Positions 33,588 to 46,539 are shown, counted from the first letter of the stretch. The stretch: DNA of 64,000 bases from Chrysogorgia sp. JL179-B06 (GCA_035772405.1 JAYKKM010000209.1:2274001-2338000); one strand, 5' to 3'. The notes: generated by a model from the sequence alone, not told the origin. Made by a program: numbers and translations.

Positions 33588-34517
33588 TTAGCATGCATGA
33601 ATCAGTGTTAACATAATCATTACTATAAACAAGCACTGACCATCAGTCTTTGAGCTCTGCCCAAATATTTCTCCCAGAAACTCATTCTTGATAGCATCAG
33701 GCAAATTCAGCTTCTTTAACTGCTCTTTGCAATCACTTTGAAAATGTTTAAAACATCTCAAGTGCAAGGCAAAAGGCAAGTTATTTTTCACTGCAGAAAC
33801 CAAAGGACCTTCTCCATTGGTACCAGTGCAAAGTATTTTGAGTTGCAGGGTTTAGACCAACTAAAAAAAGAAAGTAGTTGTAGCAATCAAAGGAGGTCTT
33901 CTGGTGGATGAATAATGGTCCCATGCAGACAGGATGTTTTCCACTTTTTTTCAACTAGCATTGTATTTCTGTACGTTGTTACAGTCAAGCTAAAGTTTCC
34001 AAGATTGAAGGCTGCATCCAGGTTGAATATGCCAAAACTGGCTGGGTTATTACAAAATCTTGCCAAATCTGTAAGCTACCAATCTGTGGCAAGGACACAC
34101 CTTAGGAGAAGCCACTACTTCATGGAAGAATGCTTTTTTGGGAGTGTTAAGATTTTGTCTTTTGCATTGTTGCAAAACTATTAACAGGGATCTATGGAGT
34201 TGTCATTGCTTGATGTTTTTCCACGCTGAAAATTTTGAAAATTGGCCTTGATTTCGTGGCAGTTCACTGCCAGTTTGTGCTCGTGTTATGCCACCAGACG
34301 TTTCCAGCACATGATGGTAGGCTTTCTTTGGAAGGAGCTTTGTACAGGAACTTTTAATCAACTCTTTTGTGGATTGTTTTGTTGGTATAAATGGTGGGGC
34401 ATTTTTCTTTTTGGTGTTGCCATGACATGCAGGTATTACATAATGTTCACCTTTCTTGAAAAGATACGTATCTTGTTCACCAAATTCATCTGCACACAGC
34501 ATAAAGTGCAAAGTTAA
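33588..34517 (-). pseudogene. MULE transposase fragments
   Basis: Two leftward pieces of one Mutator-like transposase type. The 34,511-34,203 frame has FIPTKQSTKELIKSSCTKL, KKAYHHVLETSGGITRAQTG and SELPRNQGQFS, a conserved linker N-terminal to the catalytic domain. The 33,803-33,588 frame has SAVKNNLPFALHLRCFKHFQ, SDCKEQLKKLNLP and KNEFLGEIFGQSS, the region after the second catalytic Asp of such proteins. Between them (about 33,830-34,200) the frame is broken and the first Asp was not located. The pair shows a complete element once lay here leftward; it is inactive and no TIRs were recognised. Confidence 0.55.
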
Positions 34518-34519
34518 AT

Positions 34520-35326
34520 TAATTTTTGTAAAACCATATCTTAAATATGTATTCTAAAAACTCATTCACACTCAACAATTCAATTACTTAATGTACAATT
34601 CAACACTTAATGTGTGATATTAAATTACACTGTTTTGTAGTTGGTGAGGATAAGTGGAGATTCATTGAGTCCTATATGTAAGTTGCACTTATTGCATGTG
34701 ATGATTCCACCAAATGATGGTAAGTAGAGGGAGCGTTTACTACAGGGTTACAGTAATTTTGCCAAGTTTCAGTCTACATGAAAGTTGGGACACATGTCCC
34801 CACTTGGATACTCTGTTGGGACAGCTCAGCCTTCTTGGTGGGGTTTCGGGCATGCCTCTTAAATTCATATTAATATTGTTTACATATTGTAAGCAACTTA
34901 TACACCTTAACTATCTCTAGGAGAGAAACTGTAGTATATTTTGGCAGGGAACAATTGGTACTGACATTTTATGAACCTCCCCTTCTTAAAAACTCGGACC
35001 AATTTTCACCCATCGTTTTAGCAAACCAACCTAGCAAAATCCCTAGCACATCCATACTGTATTTTTTCAATTCCTCTATAATCTAATAACATTATTGTCA
35101 TTTGAGATAAAGCTCATTTGTCAAACATACATGTACAGTGGAATTATTGAATTTAGTTACAAACTGCAAGCTTCTACTTGTATTGTAATCACATCACCTC
35201 CACTTCGTTATTATTCCAAACCAAAGAGTTAAGAAATGTAATATGCCTAATTAATACCAGATAATTTTATTGAGCAGAAAGAACAGGACTAGCCAGTTTA
35301 AACTCACACATTTTTTATTAGTTATT
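34520..35326. other. Non-coding stretch, nothing recognised
   Basis: No convincing ORF or repeat beyond AT-rich DNA. Confidence 0.5.
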
Positions 35327-35715
35327 GTCATTAATTATTTGGGGAGCAACATTTTTTGGACCCACGCCAAAGAGGGTCACAAATTTTTGGGCGCCTGTTT
35401 TAACAAGACTTTTAAAATCTTTTTAAACTACTTCAATAGACCATCCAGCTCCACCTTGGTCTCTTGACCAGCAATCAGCATGTGCTGGATGCAACTAATG
35501 GCCAACGTTCGAGAAAAACTCCTGTGAAAACTCCTGTGTCTAAGTTGATTCCAATGATGCAACAACTTGACCGATTGGAAGGAATCTATCTCAGGGGAGG
35601 GTCATAATTTACTGGGGAGGGCCAAGATTTTTTTGGACCAAGTTTGAGGGAGGGCCAACATTTTTCGGCCCTCGTTTTAGACATTTTACCGGCTCTCCCC
35701 CCAATAATTAATGAC
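35327..35715. mobile_element. MITE-like element with inverted ends
   Basis: Starts GTCATTAATTATTTGGGGAG and ends with the near-inverse CTCCCCCCAATAATTAATGAC (20-bp arms, one or two mismatches). Interior has no coding potential. A target duplication is not obvious. Confidence 0.55.
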
Positions 35716-37082
35716 TACTCACTCAGCAGTCAAAGAAGCAATGCCCAATCATATGCAATTTCAACATATAATTGATGAGTTCAGTAAGGAAAAAAATCTG
35801 CTCTATAAGCATGCAGTATATTTTCATTGCCATTGGAAGACATGTGAGAACGAAAACAAATCGAGAGTGTTAGGTGATGTACCCAAACTTAACAGAAGTA
35901 ATAACCATTCAATAGAAAATTGGAGAAGATACGGTTCCTTGGATGTAGCATCTAAGAATGAAACATCTACAAATGAGATGTGCAACACATCCTTAGTTCT
36001 AGATTAGGAATAATGGTTAAATGCTCTTGATTTACCCATAATGGTAATCTATTTCCACTCTGCAAAAAGGACAGCAAAAAGGTATACAAAAATGTATACA
36101 ATGTGTTAAAATAAAAGTGATATACCTATATAAACTGTTGCGCTCCTTCTCCCTAGTTGTCTACACGCCGAGTGGCGTTCAGATTGTTAAATTATGCATA
36201 TCAAGATTACTCCTAATTTTACTTTTAAATTTTAATTGTTGAACCACAGACCAACTGACCCTCAAAACGATGCCGAGCTTGTGATAATCCCAATGCTCCC
36301 AGAACAAAGAAATATCGTTCTTGTGGGGAAACGTTTGTGAAGAAGGTTGAAGATGATGGTATTTCAAAGATGAAGAAAACCAACCCTACCAAGCAATTTA
36401 ATATGGTAAAACATCGGGTTGGAATAAGAATCTTAACACTGAGTAATCATAATACAGTTGAATTGGTACCATGTTATTTGCGTTCTGTGATTCTGTGAAC
36501 CTCCTTTTCACTTTAAGCATTTATAATTGCTATACGAAAAATATCTATTTTGTTGAAATACTGTATTCTTTGACACTGTTATGCACTTATCCGCTGTTCT
36601 CTGTTAGTGAAGCTGGTCTAATTTGCTTCGTCCACTAGCTTTGTATGACCAAGATATCTGGATACTGTACATGTATATGCCTCATTATTTAAAGAAGGCA
36701 GACTGCACTGTATATTATTATACTGTAGTTGTGACTATATAAGCTAAGCTTGCTGTCATTTAGATAAACTGTGTACCATAATAAAATATATCTTAAATCC
36801 TGCACCTTATAAGGTATTAACTAAACATACTGCTGTGTGGTATTTTACACTTTATCTTGGCTGGGAGCACACTGCACCAGATGAACTAATACAGGTATAT
36901 ACAGTATTGTATATAACAATTTAAATATTTTATGATATACTGTATATAGATATATAAAACGTGTTGTGCTGGTGTACTGGAAAAATAGCATGTAACCAGT
37001 ACACCAACCTTTTTAGATATTTGATCTGTATATATGTAGATATCCTACTAATCCTAGGCTAAATCCTAACCATAATGCACAA
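35716..37082. other. Non-coding stretch
   Basis: A 98-codon frame at 35,711-36,007 has no recognised domain. The rest is AT-rich with many TATACTGTA-like words and no identifiable element. Confidence 0.45.
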
Positions 37083-37616
37083 GTCAATGTAAATCCCCAC
37101 CTCCTGCAACCAGGGAAATGGTGGGGACTTCGACTTTGCAACCTACTGTAGTAAAGATAAAACATTGTTCTCACCCCCAGGACAATAATTGAATTCCAAT
37201 GCCACTACATGTCCCTGGTCTGTTTGAGTTAATGGCAAAAATTGACAAATAACAAGCAACATATACTGTACAGTTACAACATCACTTATTTTATTAACAT
37301 TATGCAGTCTCAATTGAAGTGTACAGTATCACCTTGTTCTGGTCAAGCTTGTACATTCAATTTTCAGTCTCTATATACAGTATGCAAATTTAAAAGAAAT
37401 TGACAAAGAACGAAGTTGTCATGCAGTCCAGTCAACCTCTTCCCAGGGTCTTCTTTCAGTTTTCAAAATGGCTGTTGTCAACAATAAAGTGTAAATTCCC
37501 GTTGTTCCCCCTACTACCTTGATGAGGCAGCGATAACTGGTGAATATTGATCCATTGTCCCCGATTTCCCCCACCATTTCCTAGCTTGGGAGATGTGGGA
37601 ATTTACATTAACTAGT
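37083..37616. mobile_element. MITE-like element with about 45-bp inverted ends
   Basis: Left end AGTCAATGTAAATCCCCACC followed by AGGGAAATGGTGGGGA; right end has the inverse pattern CCCCCACCATTTCC ... GTGGGAATTTACATTAACT. The arms align over about 45 bp with a few mismatches. No coding capacity inside. Confidence 0.55.
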
Positions 37617-37857
37617 ACATAAGTATATCCCTAGTTTGATAAAGTAAAGGCTTGAAATAAGGATTTTGAATTTGATCAGTTAATTTTTTGGACCATTTTA
37701 AAAGCGCTGTGAGGTGTAGCCTATAATCCAGTTCTCTTGGAGCTTCTAAAAGCTCTCCACTGCATTCTGAGCAGAGTCATTTTCAATCACTGTAAATTAA
37801 TTTTAGAAGTTGCAAACAAAAACAGCAAAAAAGTTGCAAAACCTTGATGATAATGTA

Positions 37858-38670
37858 CCGGGTGACCCAAAAAAAAGTACTCCGGTTTGATTCATAATAA
37901 CTTCTAAACAAGTGAAGCTATTAAACTGAAATAACTTTCATTAGATAGAGGGAAGACTAGTTTAGATTTTGATATATTACAGTTGTATTTTACTTACAAA
38001 TTCACGGAGATATTAATGTTCAAAATAGGTAGCATATTTCTGGATGTGTCTAAAATATGCAAAAAACGCCGTATCAAATTCTTAATGTTGGATGTCTCTG
38101 GGGAGTTGCATGTTATGTCTTATGGAGTTATGGTTTGATTGTGTTTCATTCTGAGTTTATTCTGAACATGAACAAATTTGGAATGTACCACATGATCAGC
38201 AACCGTAGAATTTAGAAGAGCTTCGCAGCATGCCGTAATCTAGAACAACGAATGATCCATGACTCCTTCGACGCAATGGTGTCACGGGCTAGGCAGTGCA
38301 TTCGTGCTAGAGGACACGCGATTCCGAACGAATAAATCTTGCTTGTATTTTGTAAATAATAATACTTCGTTTCATAATAAACAATTTGTCAAGTGTCATT
38401 TATTTACTGCTAATAGTGCGTGTTTCAGTTGAGCAAAGCTTGATTAATATTTGATACGGCGTTTTTTGCATATTTTAGACACATCCAGAAATATGCTACC
38501 GAGTTTGAAAATTAATATCTCCGTGAATTTTTAAGTAAAATACAACTGTCATATTTCAAAATCTAAGTTAGTCTTCCCTCTATCTAATGAAAGTTATTTC
38601 AGTTTAATAGCTTCACTCGTTTAGAAGTTATTATGAATCAAACCGGAGTACTTTTTTTTGGGTCACCCGG
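37858..38670 (+). mobile_element. Mariner-type element, internally deleted, with long TIRs
   Basis: Begins CCGGGTGACCCAAAAAAAAG and ends with its exact inverse, flanked by TA on both sides (37,856-37,857 and 38,671-38,672). The inverted repeats extend about 215-225 bp, with only scattered differences (for example GTACTCCGGTTTGATTCATA in both arms). The interior keeps a short plus-strand piece, SFAACRNLEQRMIHDSFDAM then ARQCIRARGHAIPNE and a stop (38,218-38,335), which looks like the extreme C-terminus of a mariner-type transposase. The rest of the gene is deleted, so this is a non-autonomous 813-bp derivative. Confidence 0.85.
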
Positions 38671-38672
38671 TA

Positions 38673-39425
38673 CATATACAGAAATCAGAATTAATGGCAA
38701 TTTCAATATGTAAAATTATCATACTCTGGCTCTGTGATATGCATGACCATCGAAATGCGTATACAGACCATGGTCCATATTTTTCCGTATCGGACCGCTG
38801 TCCCGGATGTCGTTTTTTATGGCAAGAATTTCAAATATTTTTACTTTGTTTATGGTAAATATGAAACCTTGCTGTCTTTTGTTGTACAGACTTTGTTAGC
38901 GGCTTGGTTGGATGATTAATCAAATATCCAGGCTATTCCTCCTTTATGTGTATTGTTATATCTACATTGACTGCAAAGACCAGTGCTCTGTGGTAGTTAA
39001 CCCTAAAATTTGATCAACAGTTTCAATCTTTTCAAAAAAAATGTTCTACTTGATTTACTTCACTATTTATTATACTTTCACCCCCTCAACTTTTCCCCCC
39101 GGTATTTCAAAGATTTTGTTCAAAATATTCATTTATCTGGAAAGCTCTCGTAATATTTTGCATAGCAACAGTTTAGGATGATGTTGTTTATTTCGGTTGC
39201 TATGGGCTTTTTTCGCACAAAATTTAGAATTTTTTGACCAAAACCCCTTTGCTAGACCAGAGGAGCCCCCCTCCCTGAATCTGAATCAATCTTTTTCAAT
39301 CCATGCCTCCGAAACCAACCGTGTGGTGTTTTGCTGTGCTTATGTTGTGAAGTTGTCTGAGCAGCGATAGTGGATAGTGAACAATCTTTTTCAATCGAGT
39401 GCATTTTAAGTGATTTTGTAGAGTA
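38673..39425. other. Non-coding stretch, nothing recognised
   Basis: No recognised gene or repeat. Confidence 0.5.
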
Positions 39426-39428
39426 GAA

Positions 39429-40995
39429 ATGGAGGAGAATGATGGAAGAAAGTTTAGATCGGTAAAGAGAAAGAGAAGGCCGAAACTTTCAGTAATGGCG
39501 CTGCATTATGGATGGTAATCCTTGCAGTTCTTCTGCTGTCAGCGACATTCCAGTCACTATAATTCTACTACTGATGGTGAAAATATATCGACCACGAAGC
39601 TACTGAACACTTCTTTCGAGAAATTGGAGAGCAGCAGAGGCATTTTGACTCGTCAACAAGCCAAAGAAGTTGGACTTGGATCGACATCTGATGTTGAAAT
39701 TGCAACAGCATTCAAGATGCAGGATGCTGTTCTTTTGAGCGAGTGCATATCAACCGCAGCAATATGCAGTTCTTGCCATCAACCAACTTCTAAACTTCAA
39801 CTTTACCAAAAAAATGGCAAAAGAGAAGGTTTGTCTGAGTCTTTGTTTTTTAAATGCTCATCCTGTCATGTGGAGACCCCATTTGGCAACAAGCAATCGT
39901 CTGGGTGGCAAGGGTGGTGGATCCCATGAAGTGAATCGCATATCAGTGCTAGCTTCACACCAGTTTGGTCATACAGGATTATCCCAGTTTTGTAGTGGAA
40001 TGAATTTACCTCCAGTGACAAAGAAAGCATACAACGAACACCTTATTCAGATTGAAAAGGCAGCTACAAGCAATGCTGAGCAGGTCATGCAAGAAGCAGC
40101 AAAGAGGTTGAGGGAAGAGGTTGTTGTTGAACGACCAGGTGACATTCAGAAGAATGGTGGAAAAGATGTTGCCCGAGTACAAGAAACTTTCAGATGGCAA
40201 GGCAATTGGAGGAAGGGGACGGTTGACCGACAAGATTATTGACAAGATGCAGAACTATTATGGGAAAGCAATAAGGGAAAACAAAGGAAATTTAGATGGA
40301 ATGACCAGCATAAAGGCCATCCAGCATCACATGGTAAAGAATGAAAGATTACCACTAAGTAAACAGCATCAGTGCTGCCCCAAGTCAGCTGATACATGGT
40401 GCAAATATTGGAAGGAACATCCTTATATAATGAAGATAACCGATTGCCCCACGTTTTTATGGTAGAACTGGATCCAATATTCACGAGGCTTTCCAAAGAT
40501 GACCTCCTGAACAGATATTTAAAAGGAATGACCCAGAACCAGAATGAAGCAGCAAATGGGATGTTGTGGTCTAAATGTCCTAAGACTAAATTTTGTGGTG
40601 CACGGAGAGTCCGTATTGCTGTATGTGAGACAGTGGCAGTTTAAACACTGGTGCTGCAAGCAAAGCAGTGATCATGAACTTGTGTGGTATTAGTCCAGGA
40701 GTAAATACAATGAGAGCCCTGAGAATGCAAGATAAAGTGCGAGTACAGATTGCTGCGGTAACATCGAACATGTAAGGTAACATCGAACTACAGAGATCAG
40801 AGAAGAAAACTTCGTGCTCTACGGAAGTCGACAAGAATGCCTACCAACCTGGGGGATTTAGTCTAAGCTCACAGCCTGATGCTACTATAAATAAAAAGAA
40901 AAGGAAGAGAACTCCCAAAGAGACAACTAGTGATGAACCTAAAATTCAGTTTGTCATGCCAACCCTGGAAGTAGTGGGCAAGAAACGAAGAAAAT
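39429..40995 (+). pseudogene. MULE transposase pseudogene lacking its catalytic core
   Basis: Starts at ATG 39,429 (MEENDGRKFRSVKRKRRP), then frameshifts. The 39,522-39,929 frame has SSRGILTRQQAKEVGL and the zinc-ribbon CSSCHQ ... KCSSCH. The 39,814-40,242 frame has SVLASHQFGHTGLSQFCSGM and NLPPVTKKAYNEHL. The 40,121-40,465 frame has KLSDGKAIGGRGRLTDKIID and WCKYWKEHP. The 40,396-40,644 frame has LLNRYLKGMTQNQNEAANGM and LWSKCPKTKFCGARRV. This is the order of the invertebrate Mutator-like transposase domain. The stretch that should hold the DDE aspartates (between VVVERPGD and KLSDGK, near 40,140-40,175) is deleted. The 3' part to 40,995 has a basic tail (NKKKRKRTPKE-like). Inactive. Confidence 0.7.
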
Positions 40996-42600
40996 AACAT
41001 TGTACCGGTACTGTTAATATATTTTTGGAGGTAATTGGTATGTATAATCCTACTTTGTAATAGCTTAAGTGTACAAAGCCTATCTTATGGAACATATTTA
41101 TCTTATTGTAACACTTTGGAAATGTAGTGGACTTCACATAGGAGTAAATTAGTTCTAAACGGTTACCTCGATTTTCTCAAAACGACATAATTTTGTGGTA
41201 TCAAATTTGTGGAAAGCCTAAATTGAAGCGAATTTGATGGATTGCCTTAATTTTTGGACTGCAAGTGTATCTCAGTGCTTTGGTTTCCATGGAAATAGTG
41301 TTTTTTTGCATTCGGACAAGAGTATTTGACTAAATGAAAATTCTGTCTACTTGTTGCATACTCCTGGACATAAGAAACAACTTCACCAAGTTTGGAGTTG
41401 ATATCTATTTTCCCACTTGAGATATTGCTTCCACAAGTTCTTGTTTATGACGTAGTTATTTGTTGTTACCATGACAACCTCAAAGTGTAAGTCACCTTTA
41501 GTAAGTTCAAAAATTGTATAATGATTATTACTTGCTTCATGCCAAGTTTTGTGATCTCTGCTGAATACATTTATTGTAGTATCAGTATTTTTTTGTTCAA
41601 TTGATAAATGCTTTGTATTTTGTCTTTTCGCCAGGCAAAAATTATTAATAACCATCATGACTGGCATATTGTTGTACTTGCCTGTTATAAACATTGTAGA
41701 GGAAATACATTTACAACTCCTCAACCCCTGAGCTAGGTATGGAATTGATTGGCACAACTAAAAATCGTCGTACTACTCGGAAAGCTGTTCTTGACGTATT
41801 TTATTCTTTAGATGAAGAGAGGATTTATTAATGGTCAAATTGGGGCAGTCAAATTTTCATATACATATATTTGACTATTTTATTCTTATACCACCAGTAA
41901 GTTTTATTTACTTTAATGTACTGTAGCTTTCCTATTTGGCTCAGTGACCAAATTTCTAATAATCTTTGACAAAATATAGCCAATTCATATATGCAATAGC
42001 TATTATATTTATGCTTAAGGTTTGCCAGTCATCGCTATCTAGAAATATTCAAACAATGTTATTAATTATTTCAAAGTTTGTGGGTTACACCATATTAATT
42101 TTATAGTCTCAACTTGGGACCCATGAACTTGGAAATTTGTCAACATCAACCAACTAGAACGATATTACAAGTTTATGTCATATTGAAAATTATAAATTAA
42201 AATTGTACTAATGAAATTATAATATACAAATCAATTAGGACAATTAAATGTATTAAGGAAAAAAAGTTGACCTAGTGTCATTCCGTATTTTGCCTTCTTA
42301 AGGAATTGTCCGGTGTTTCTGATGACATGTGCATGCTACTGGTTAACTACGTACAGTTGTCAAGAACAAATGTTCATATCTAACTTCTCTGAAAGTAACC
42401 TGAGTTCATGGGTTGAAAAACTCTGACTATAAACATTAACGTAACGTAACCCACAAACTTTACCCAAAAATAATTAATTTAAATTAACATTTCCTATTTT
42501 TCGACAATCTATTTTAATTCTATATGAGAGTATATACAGCATGTCCAGTATTTATGAATAGGTTGACATCTGCTCAGCTAGCAAACAGTGGAAGGACATA
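40996..42600. other. Non-coding stretch
   Basis: Contains a 124-codon leftward frame (41,757-41,383) without recognised domain. Otherwise AT-rich and unassigned. Confidence 0.45.
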
Positions 42601-42605
42601 CGATT

Positions 42606-42780
42606 TCTTATTAGCCGACAAAGTCGGTTTTCTTTGATCTACCACAGGATATATATCACAGGATATATATCACGCATATCCCGAAAATCGGTGCTATAAC
42701 CTATATAAAGCATTCTTGCCAATTACTTACCTCAAATTAATATCCCAAGAGAAAACCTCCTTTGTTGGCTAATAAGAAAG
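42606..42780. repeat. Imperfect palindrome with short direct repeat in the loop
   Basis: TTATTAGCCGACAAAGTCGG at the left pairs with GAGAAAACC...TTTGTTGGCTAATAAG at the right. The loop carries two copies of AGGATATATATCAC (42,647-42,673). Confidence 0.55.
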
Positions 42781-42877
42781 TTATTGAGCCGACCTTGGTC
42801 AATTAGTTGTTTATAAACCTCGGGCTGCACCCTCGGTGCAACAACTAATTGACCTCCGTCGGTACAATAACCTATAC
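42779..42877. repeat. Fold-back element (hairpin)
   Basis: Left arm AGTTATTGAGCCGACCTTGG plus TCAATTAGTTGT pairs with ACAACTAATTGACC plus TCCGTCGGTACAATAACC. About 32-bp arms around a GC-rich loop CTCGGGCTGCACCCTCGG. Confidence 0.75.
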
Positions 42878-43205
42878 ATAAAAGCACATTATGGTTAAAA
42901 TTTTCTACTCAATTCAGTAGAGATTAACAGTACAGGTATACTGAAATAAGTATTTTTCAGGCATACATGTATAAAGAATGGAATGAAATCACAGTATCAA
43001 TTTATTATATATAATGTTCTGTTATCATTATTTTATGAGACAGAAAATAGTTTTAAGAGTAAATTAAGTAAAATTATCGGAATTAACTTATTTTGCCTTG
43101 TCATCTCTCCCTATACTTTTGGATTGCTTTCAACTCCATCCCAGCAACCTAAATGACAACCAAACAGAGACACAAACCACTGACACTGAGGTCACTATAA
43201 TGCCC
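42878..43205. other. Non-coding stretch, nothing recognised
   Basis: AT-rich, no recognised feature. Confidence 0.5.
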
Positions 43206-43400
43206 TCAATCAACTCAAACCCTCCCATCCAAACAAGCCACTGAAGACCTACATGAAATTCCCTCTCATTCCTCGCACAATCTTATTACGACACAATCAA
43301 CTCAACCCTCCCAGCCAAACAAACCGCTGAAGACCTACATGAAATTCCCTCGCATACCTCGCACAATCTTATTACGATGCAATCAACTACTCAACCCCTC
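43206..43400. repeat. Tandem repeat, about 78-bp unit, two copies plus partial
   Basis: The block CACTGAAGACCTACATGAAA ... CGCACAATCTTATTACGA recurs with CGCTGAAGACCTACATGAAA ... CGCACAATCTTATTACGA about 78 bp later. A third, degraded piece follows. Confidence 0.75.
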
Positions 43401-43542
43401 ACATCCAACAAGATGCAGAAGACCCAATTCCCACACAGGTATCCCACAATCTGACTATGACACAATCCCGTGACGATCTGAACATAACAACCTAACATAC
43501 AATTTGCCGCACATTCCACTTACAATCTAGCTAGGACAGAGA

Positions 43543-45312
43543 ATGACCACGGATGAACCAGCACATGGATCAGTACATGTATCATCCACTGTGCTATTCG
43601 ACAAGGTTGTTGTGTTTGATGGAAAGATAGTTGCTGTTGGTAGCATTCATGGAGTTCCGATTCTGAAGGAGAGAACCATGTCCACTGGGGGGAGCCTGAA
43701 GAAAACATCCTATACAAGGATATGTTCTATGCTATATTATACAAAAACGTAACGTAACAAGAAAAATGGCCGGACGTGTAACATGATAAGTAACATGCGC
43801 GGTCAATGTTACGATGGTGCAAGCAACGTGTCAGGGGTGCACACTGGTTTACAGGCACGAATCAAAGAGCTTTCACCATCTGCACTTTTTACACATTGCT
43901 ATGCTCATGTTTTAAACCTAGTGATCGTGGATACCATGAGTACCAACAAGACAGCAAGAGACTTCTTCGGGACGTTGTAGAATCTATACGCTTTTATTGA
44001 AACTTGTACAAAACTACATTCGTTATATGTGGAACACCAGAAACGGATCAACGCGGCACTGGCGGAAGAGGGCGGAAAGAAAGGAGAGTACTTCCTTAAG
44101 AAGTTATCAGACACACGATGGGCGTGCGAGCAGAAAGTATTACTGCAATTCACCACACCTTGGAAGCTGTACTCGCCACGCTGAAAGATATCAGCGAGAA
44201 AGAGACAAGCCAAACATTGCTGCTGAGGCAAATGGGCTGCTTCGAAACATTGACTTCGAGTTCATTCTGGCTTTAGATGTATATAGAGTAAATGGTTGTG
44301 GAAATGCTTTAGTATTTTTTATAAATTTATTTTTAGGTTTATTTACTTTTTAGTATTAATATAAATTTATTTGTTTTTTTATAAAGGTTCTGAAAAAAGT
44401 CATGTATCTAAGCAAAGGAGTTTCTGACAAATTGCAGTCCGAAGACTTAGACGTTGTTAGTGGTTGCGAATGGGTTGCTGACTTACTGACTTCAATAACT
44501 GCCCTTCGATGCGAAGAGAAATTTGAAGTATTCTGGGCCAACACTGAAACAAGATGCCACAATTTGGAAATCCCGGAACCAAACTATGTTCGCCGCCGTA
44601 GGCTGCCCTGACGAATTGACGACAATCCTGATACAGCAGTGCAAATGCTCCCAAAACAAATGTTCAAAGTCTCCTTTTATTATAACGTACGTCGTCAACC
44701 AATCAATATAATAAATATTTTTTATATAGTTAGTATATGTATTTGGGTTTAATATTAAAAATTTGTTACAAAGGATAATGATATAGTCTATATAACAACG
44801 CTCTTTTCATCAAGATTCTTGATCTAATGGTTATACGTCTATCGAAAGTCGATTCGATAAGCATAGTGCACCAATTTTGAAGGGATCCGTCGCGAGTCGC
44901 TTGTTCAGATGCTTGGGACAACCTTTCCGAGGCAATTGATTGGTTCAAGGCCGACCGGATGTTGAATCTCTTGAGAGCGAATTCTTGATATTGCAGACGT
45001 CATCACATCTAACTAACGTCCTTGAGAAAGCCAGGTCCGAGAAGAGGAAGGCCAGTTTTACTGAGCTGTACAAGGTGCTGCGAGATGAGCCAGAGTGCTA
45101 TGGGCAAGTTCTAAGGCTGATGAGGTCAGTGGCAGTGTGAGTGCAATTTCCATCAAGTGCAGAGAGATCATTTTCAAAGCTCAAGATTATAAAATCTCGA
45201 CGAGGTCAACAATGGCCAGGAATGCCTTCAAAGTCTGATGCTGATGTCCGTGGAATCCGATATATTGGGAGAACCCAGTTGAGGCGTTTGTCGACATGGC
45301 ACCCAGAAAACT
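43543..45312 (+). pseudogene. hAT-family (ZMYM1-like) transposase pseudogene
   Basis: Plus-strand relic. Readable parts: RGQCYDGASNVSGVHTGLQA then HCYAHVLNLVIVD (43,795-43,930), the catalytic-domain signature of ZMYM1-like hAT proteins; DFFGTLQNLYAF in shifted frames; KKLSDTRWACEQKV (44,096-44,140); VVSGCEWVADLLTSITAL (44,453-44,506); and the dimerisation region near 45,100-45,200 with CYGQVLRLMRSVAV, a stop at 45,138-45,140, then AERSFSKLKIIKSRRG. The order matches a hAT transposase from domain core to C-terminus. There are several stops, frameshifts and an AT-rich insertion near 44,310-44,395. Distinct from the hAT relic at 1-1045. Confidence 0.7.
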
Positions 45313-45710
45313 AGATTTAGTGTAGAAATTTGCCATTCACTCATTTGTGCTGTAAATATTTTCTCCTAAGTTTCGATGTCATTTATAACTTGTTATATAA
45401 CCTATAAATCTCAAGAGATTGTTGATCAGACTTAGTTCCAATTCCTGCTGAATGAAAAAAATTGTGGGTTAGGGTTAGCCATATCGTAATTCGTAACTAG
45501 GTTTAATAACAACAAAATGATGCGTTTTGTGCCTTCAAATTATCTGAAACTCGCTTCCAAATGCAAGGAAACGGTGTTTCAGAGACCCTAGGAATCCAAA
45601 ATTTCAAGCGGGAGCATGCAACCGGCATGCACCCTGATCCCCATAGAAAACTTCGGCGCTTCGACCGGGTTGTTTCCTTCCCCCCCCCCCCCAATTAAAT
45701 GACCCTGGCT
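45313..45710. other. Non-coding stretch with poly-C run
   Basis: GGTTAGGGTTAG at 45,467-45,478 and a C(12) run near 45,680-45,692; otherwise nothing recognised. Confidence 0.5.
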
Positions 45711-45714
45711 ATGC

Positions 45715-46220
45715 CACTGTACTCCTAGTGATTTGGAAGGAAAGCTAAATTCCGATCTTCAAGATGTCTGTAGATAGCTTAACGAAAATAAACTTACTTT
45801 GAATATTAAGAAAACCAAATTTATGGTAATTGGTGGCAGCAGGAAACTCTCTAACATTGATTCTATTTCAATCAAGGTTAATGATGAGGTGGAGAGAGTT
45901 GAAGGATGTTTATATCTCGGTGTGACTTTCATGTAACATGACTTGGACTGAACACTATGCTTGCCTGCAGTTAAAAGAAAGGCTAGAACACCCAAGTGAA
46001 GATATCAGAAGTGCAAATAATGTATCTGTTTGAATTGAAATATATAGTAATGATATATTTTATTATCATGAACTTTTTTAATATTGTAATATCTATTTTA
46101 GTTCATCCTTATGTAATTTAGTAATTAATTATTGTAATTTATTTATATAGAACCTCTCTGAAAATCACTCTATGTGAGAGAGCTTCCTGCTTAAATATTG
46201 TCGATAAATAAATAAACTGT
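45715..46220 (+). mobile_element. Non-LTR retrotransposon 3' fragment
   Basis: RT thumb-region text in broken frames: SDLQDVCR, LNIKKTKFMVIGGSRKLSN, then VERVEGCLYLGVTFM and MTWTEHYACLQLK (to about 45,985). The IKKTKFMVIG and YLGVxxD/M...MTW motifs match CR1/jockey-like RTs. The C-terminal connection is deleted and a 3' UTR-like tail ends with AATAAATAAATAAAC near 46,218. Confidence 0.6.
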
Positions 46221-46347
46221 TGTAAAGTGGAACAAATTAAAAATAATGATACAATATAATATTTATTGTCTGATATTGACAAATAAGGTCTATCTATCTG
46301 GTTGGTTCAGATGAAATATGAACAGCCAATATTTTATATACATTATA

Positions 46348-46536
46348 CAGTTAAACCTGTATTTAGCAGTCACACTTGGGGATTTAAACTTTGCCAGTGA
46401 TTGCTTAATACAGATTCGACTGTAGTTATTTTTGCTGACCCTCTAGGGCAGGTTCGAAACAATAAAATATTAACTTTTGGACTGTATAAAAGGTGACCAT
46501 TTAAGAGGTTTAATCTGCTTAATACAGGTTTGACCA
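46348..46536. mobile_element. 189-bp MITE, TA target sites
   Basis: Left end CAGTTAAACCTGTATTTAGC and right end inverse TGGTCAAACCTGTATTAAGC, flanked by TA (46,346-46,347 and 46,537-46,538). Tc1/mariner-type non-autonomous element. Confidence 0.65.
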
Positions 46537-46539
46537 TAT

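Noticed and set aside
35711..36007. 98-codon frame beginning at the edge of a MITE
   Set aside because: No recognised domain; the start coincides with the MITE terminus by chance.
41383..41757. 124-codon leftward frame
   Set aside because: No recognisable motif and no supporting splice sites; kept as unassigned.
45313..45710. GGTTAGGGTTAG as a true telomere
   Set aside because: Only two units within unrelated sequence; no extended array.
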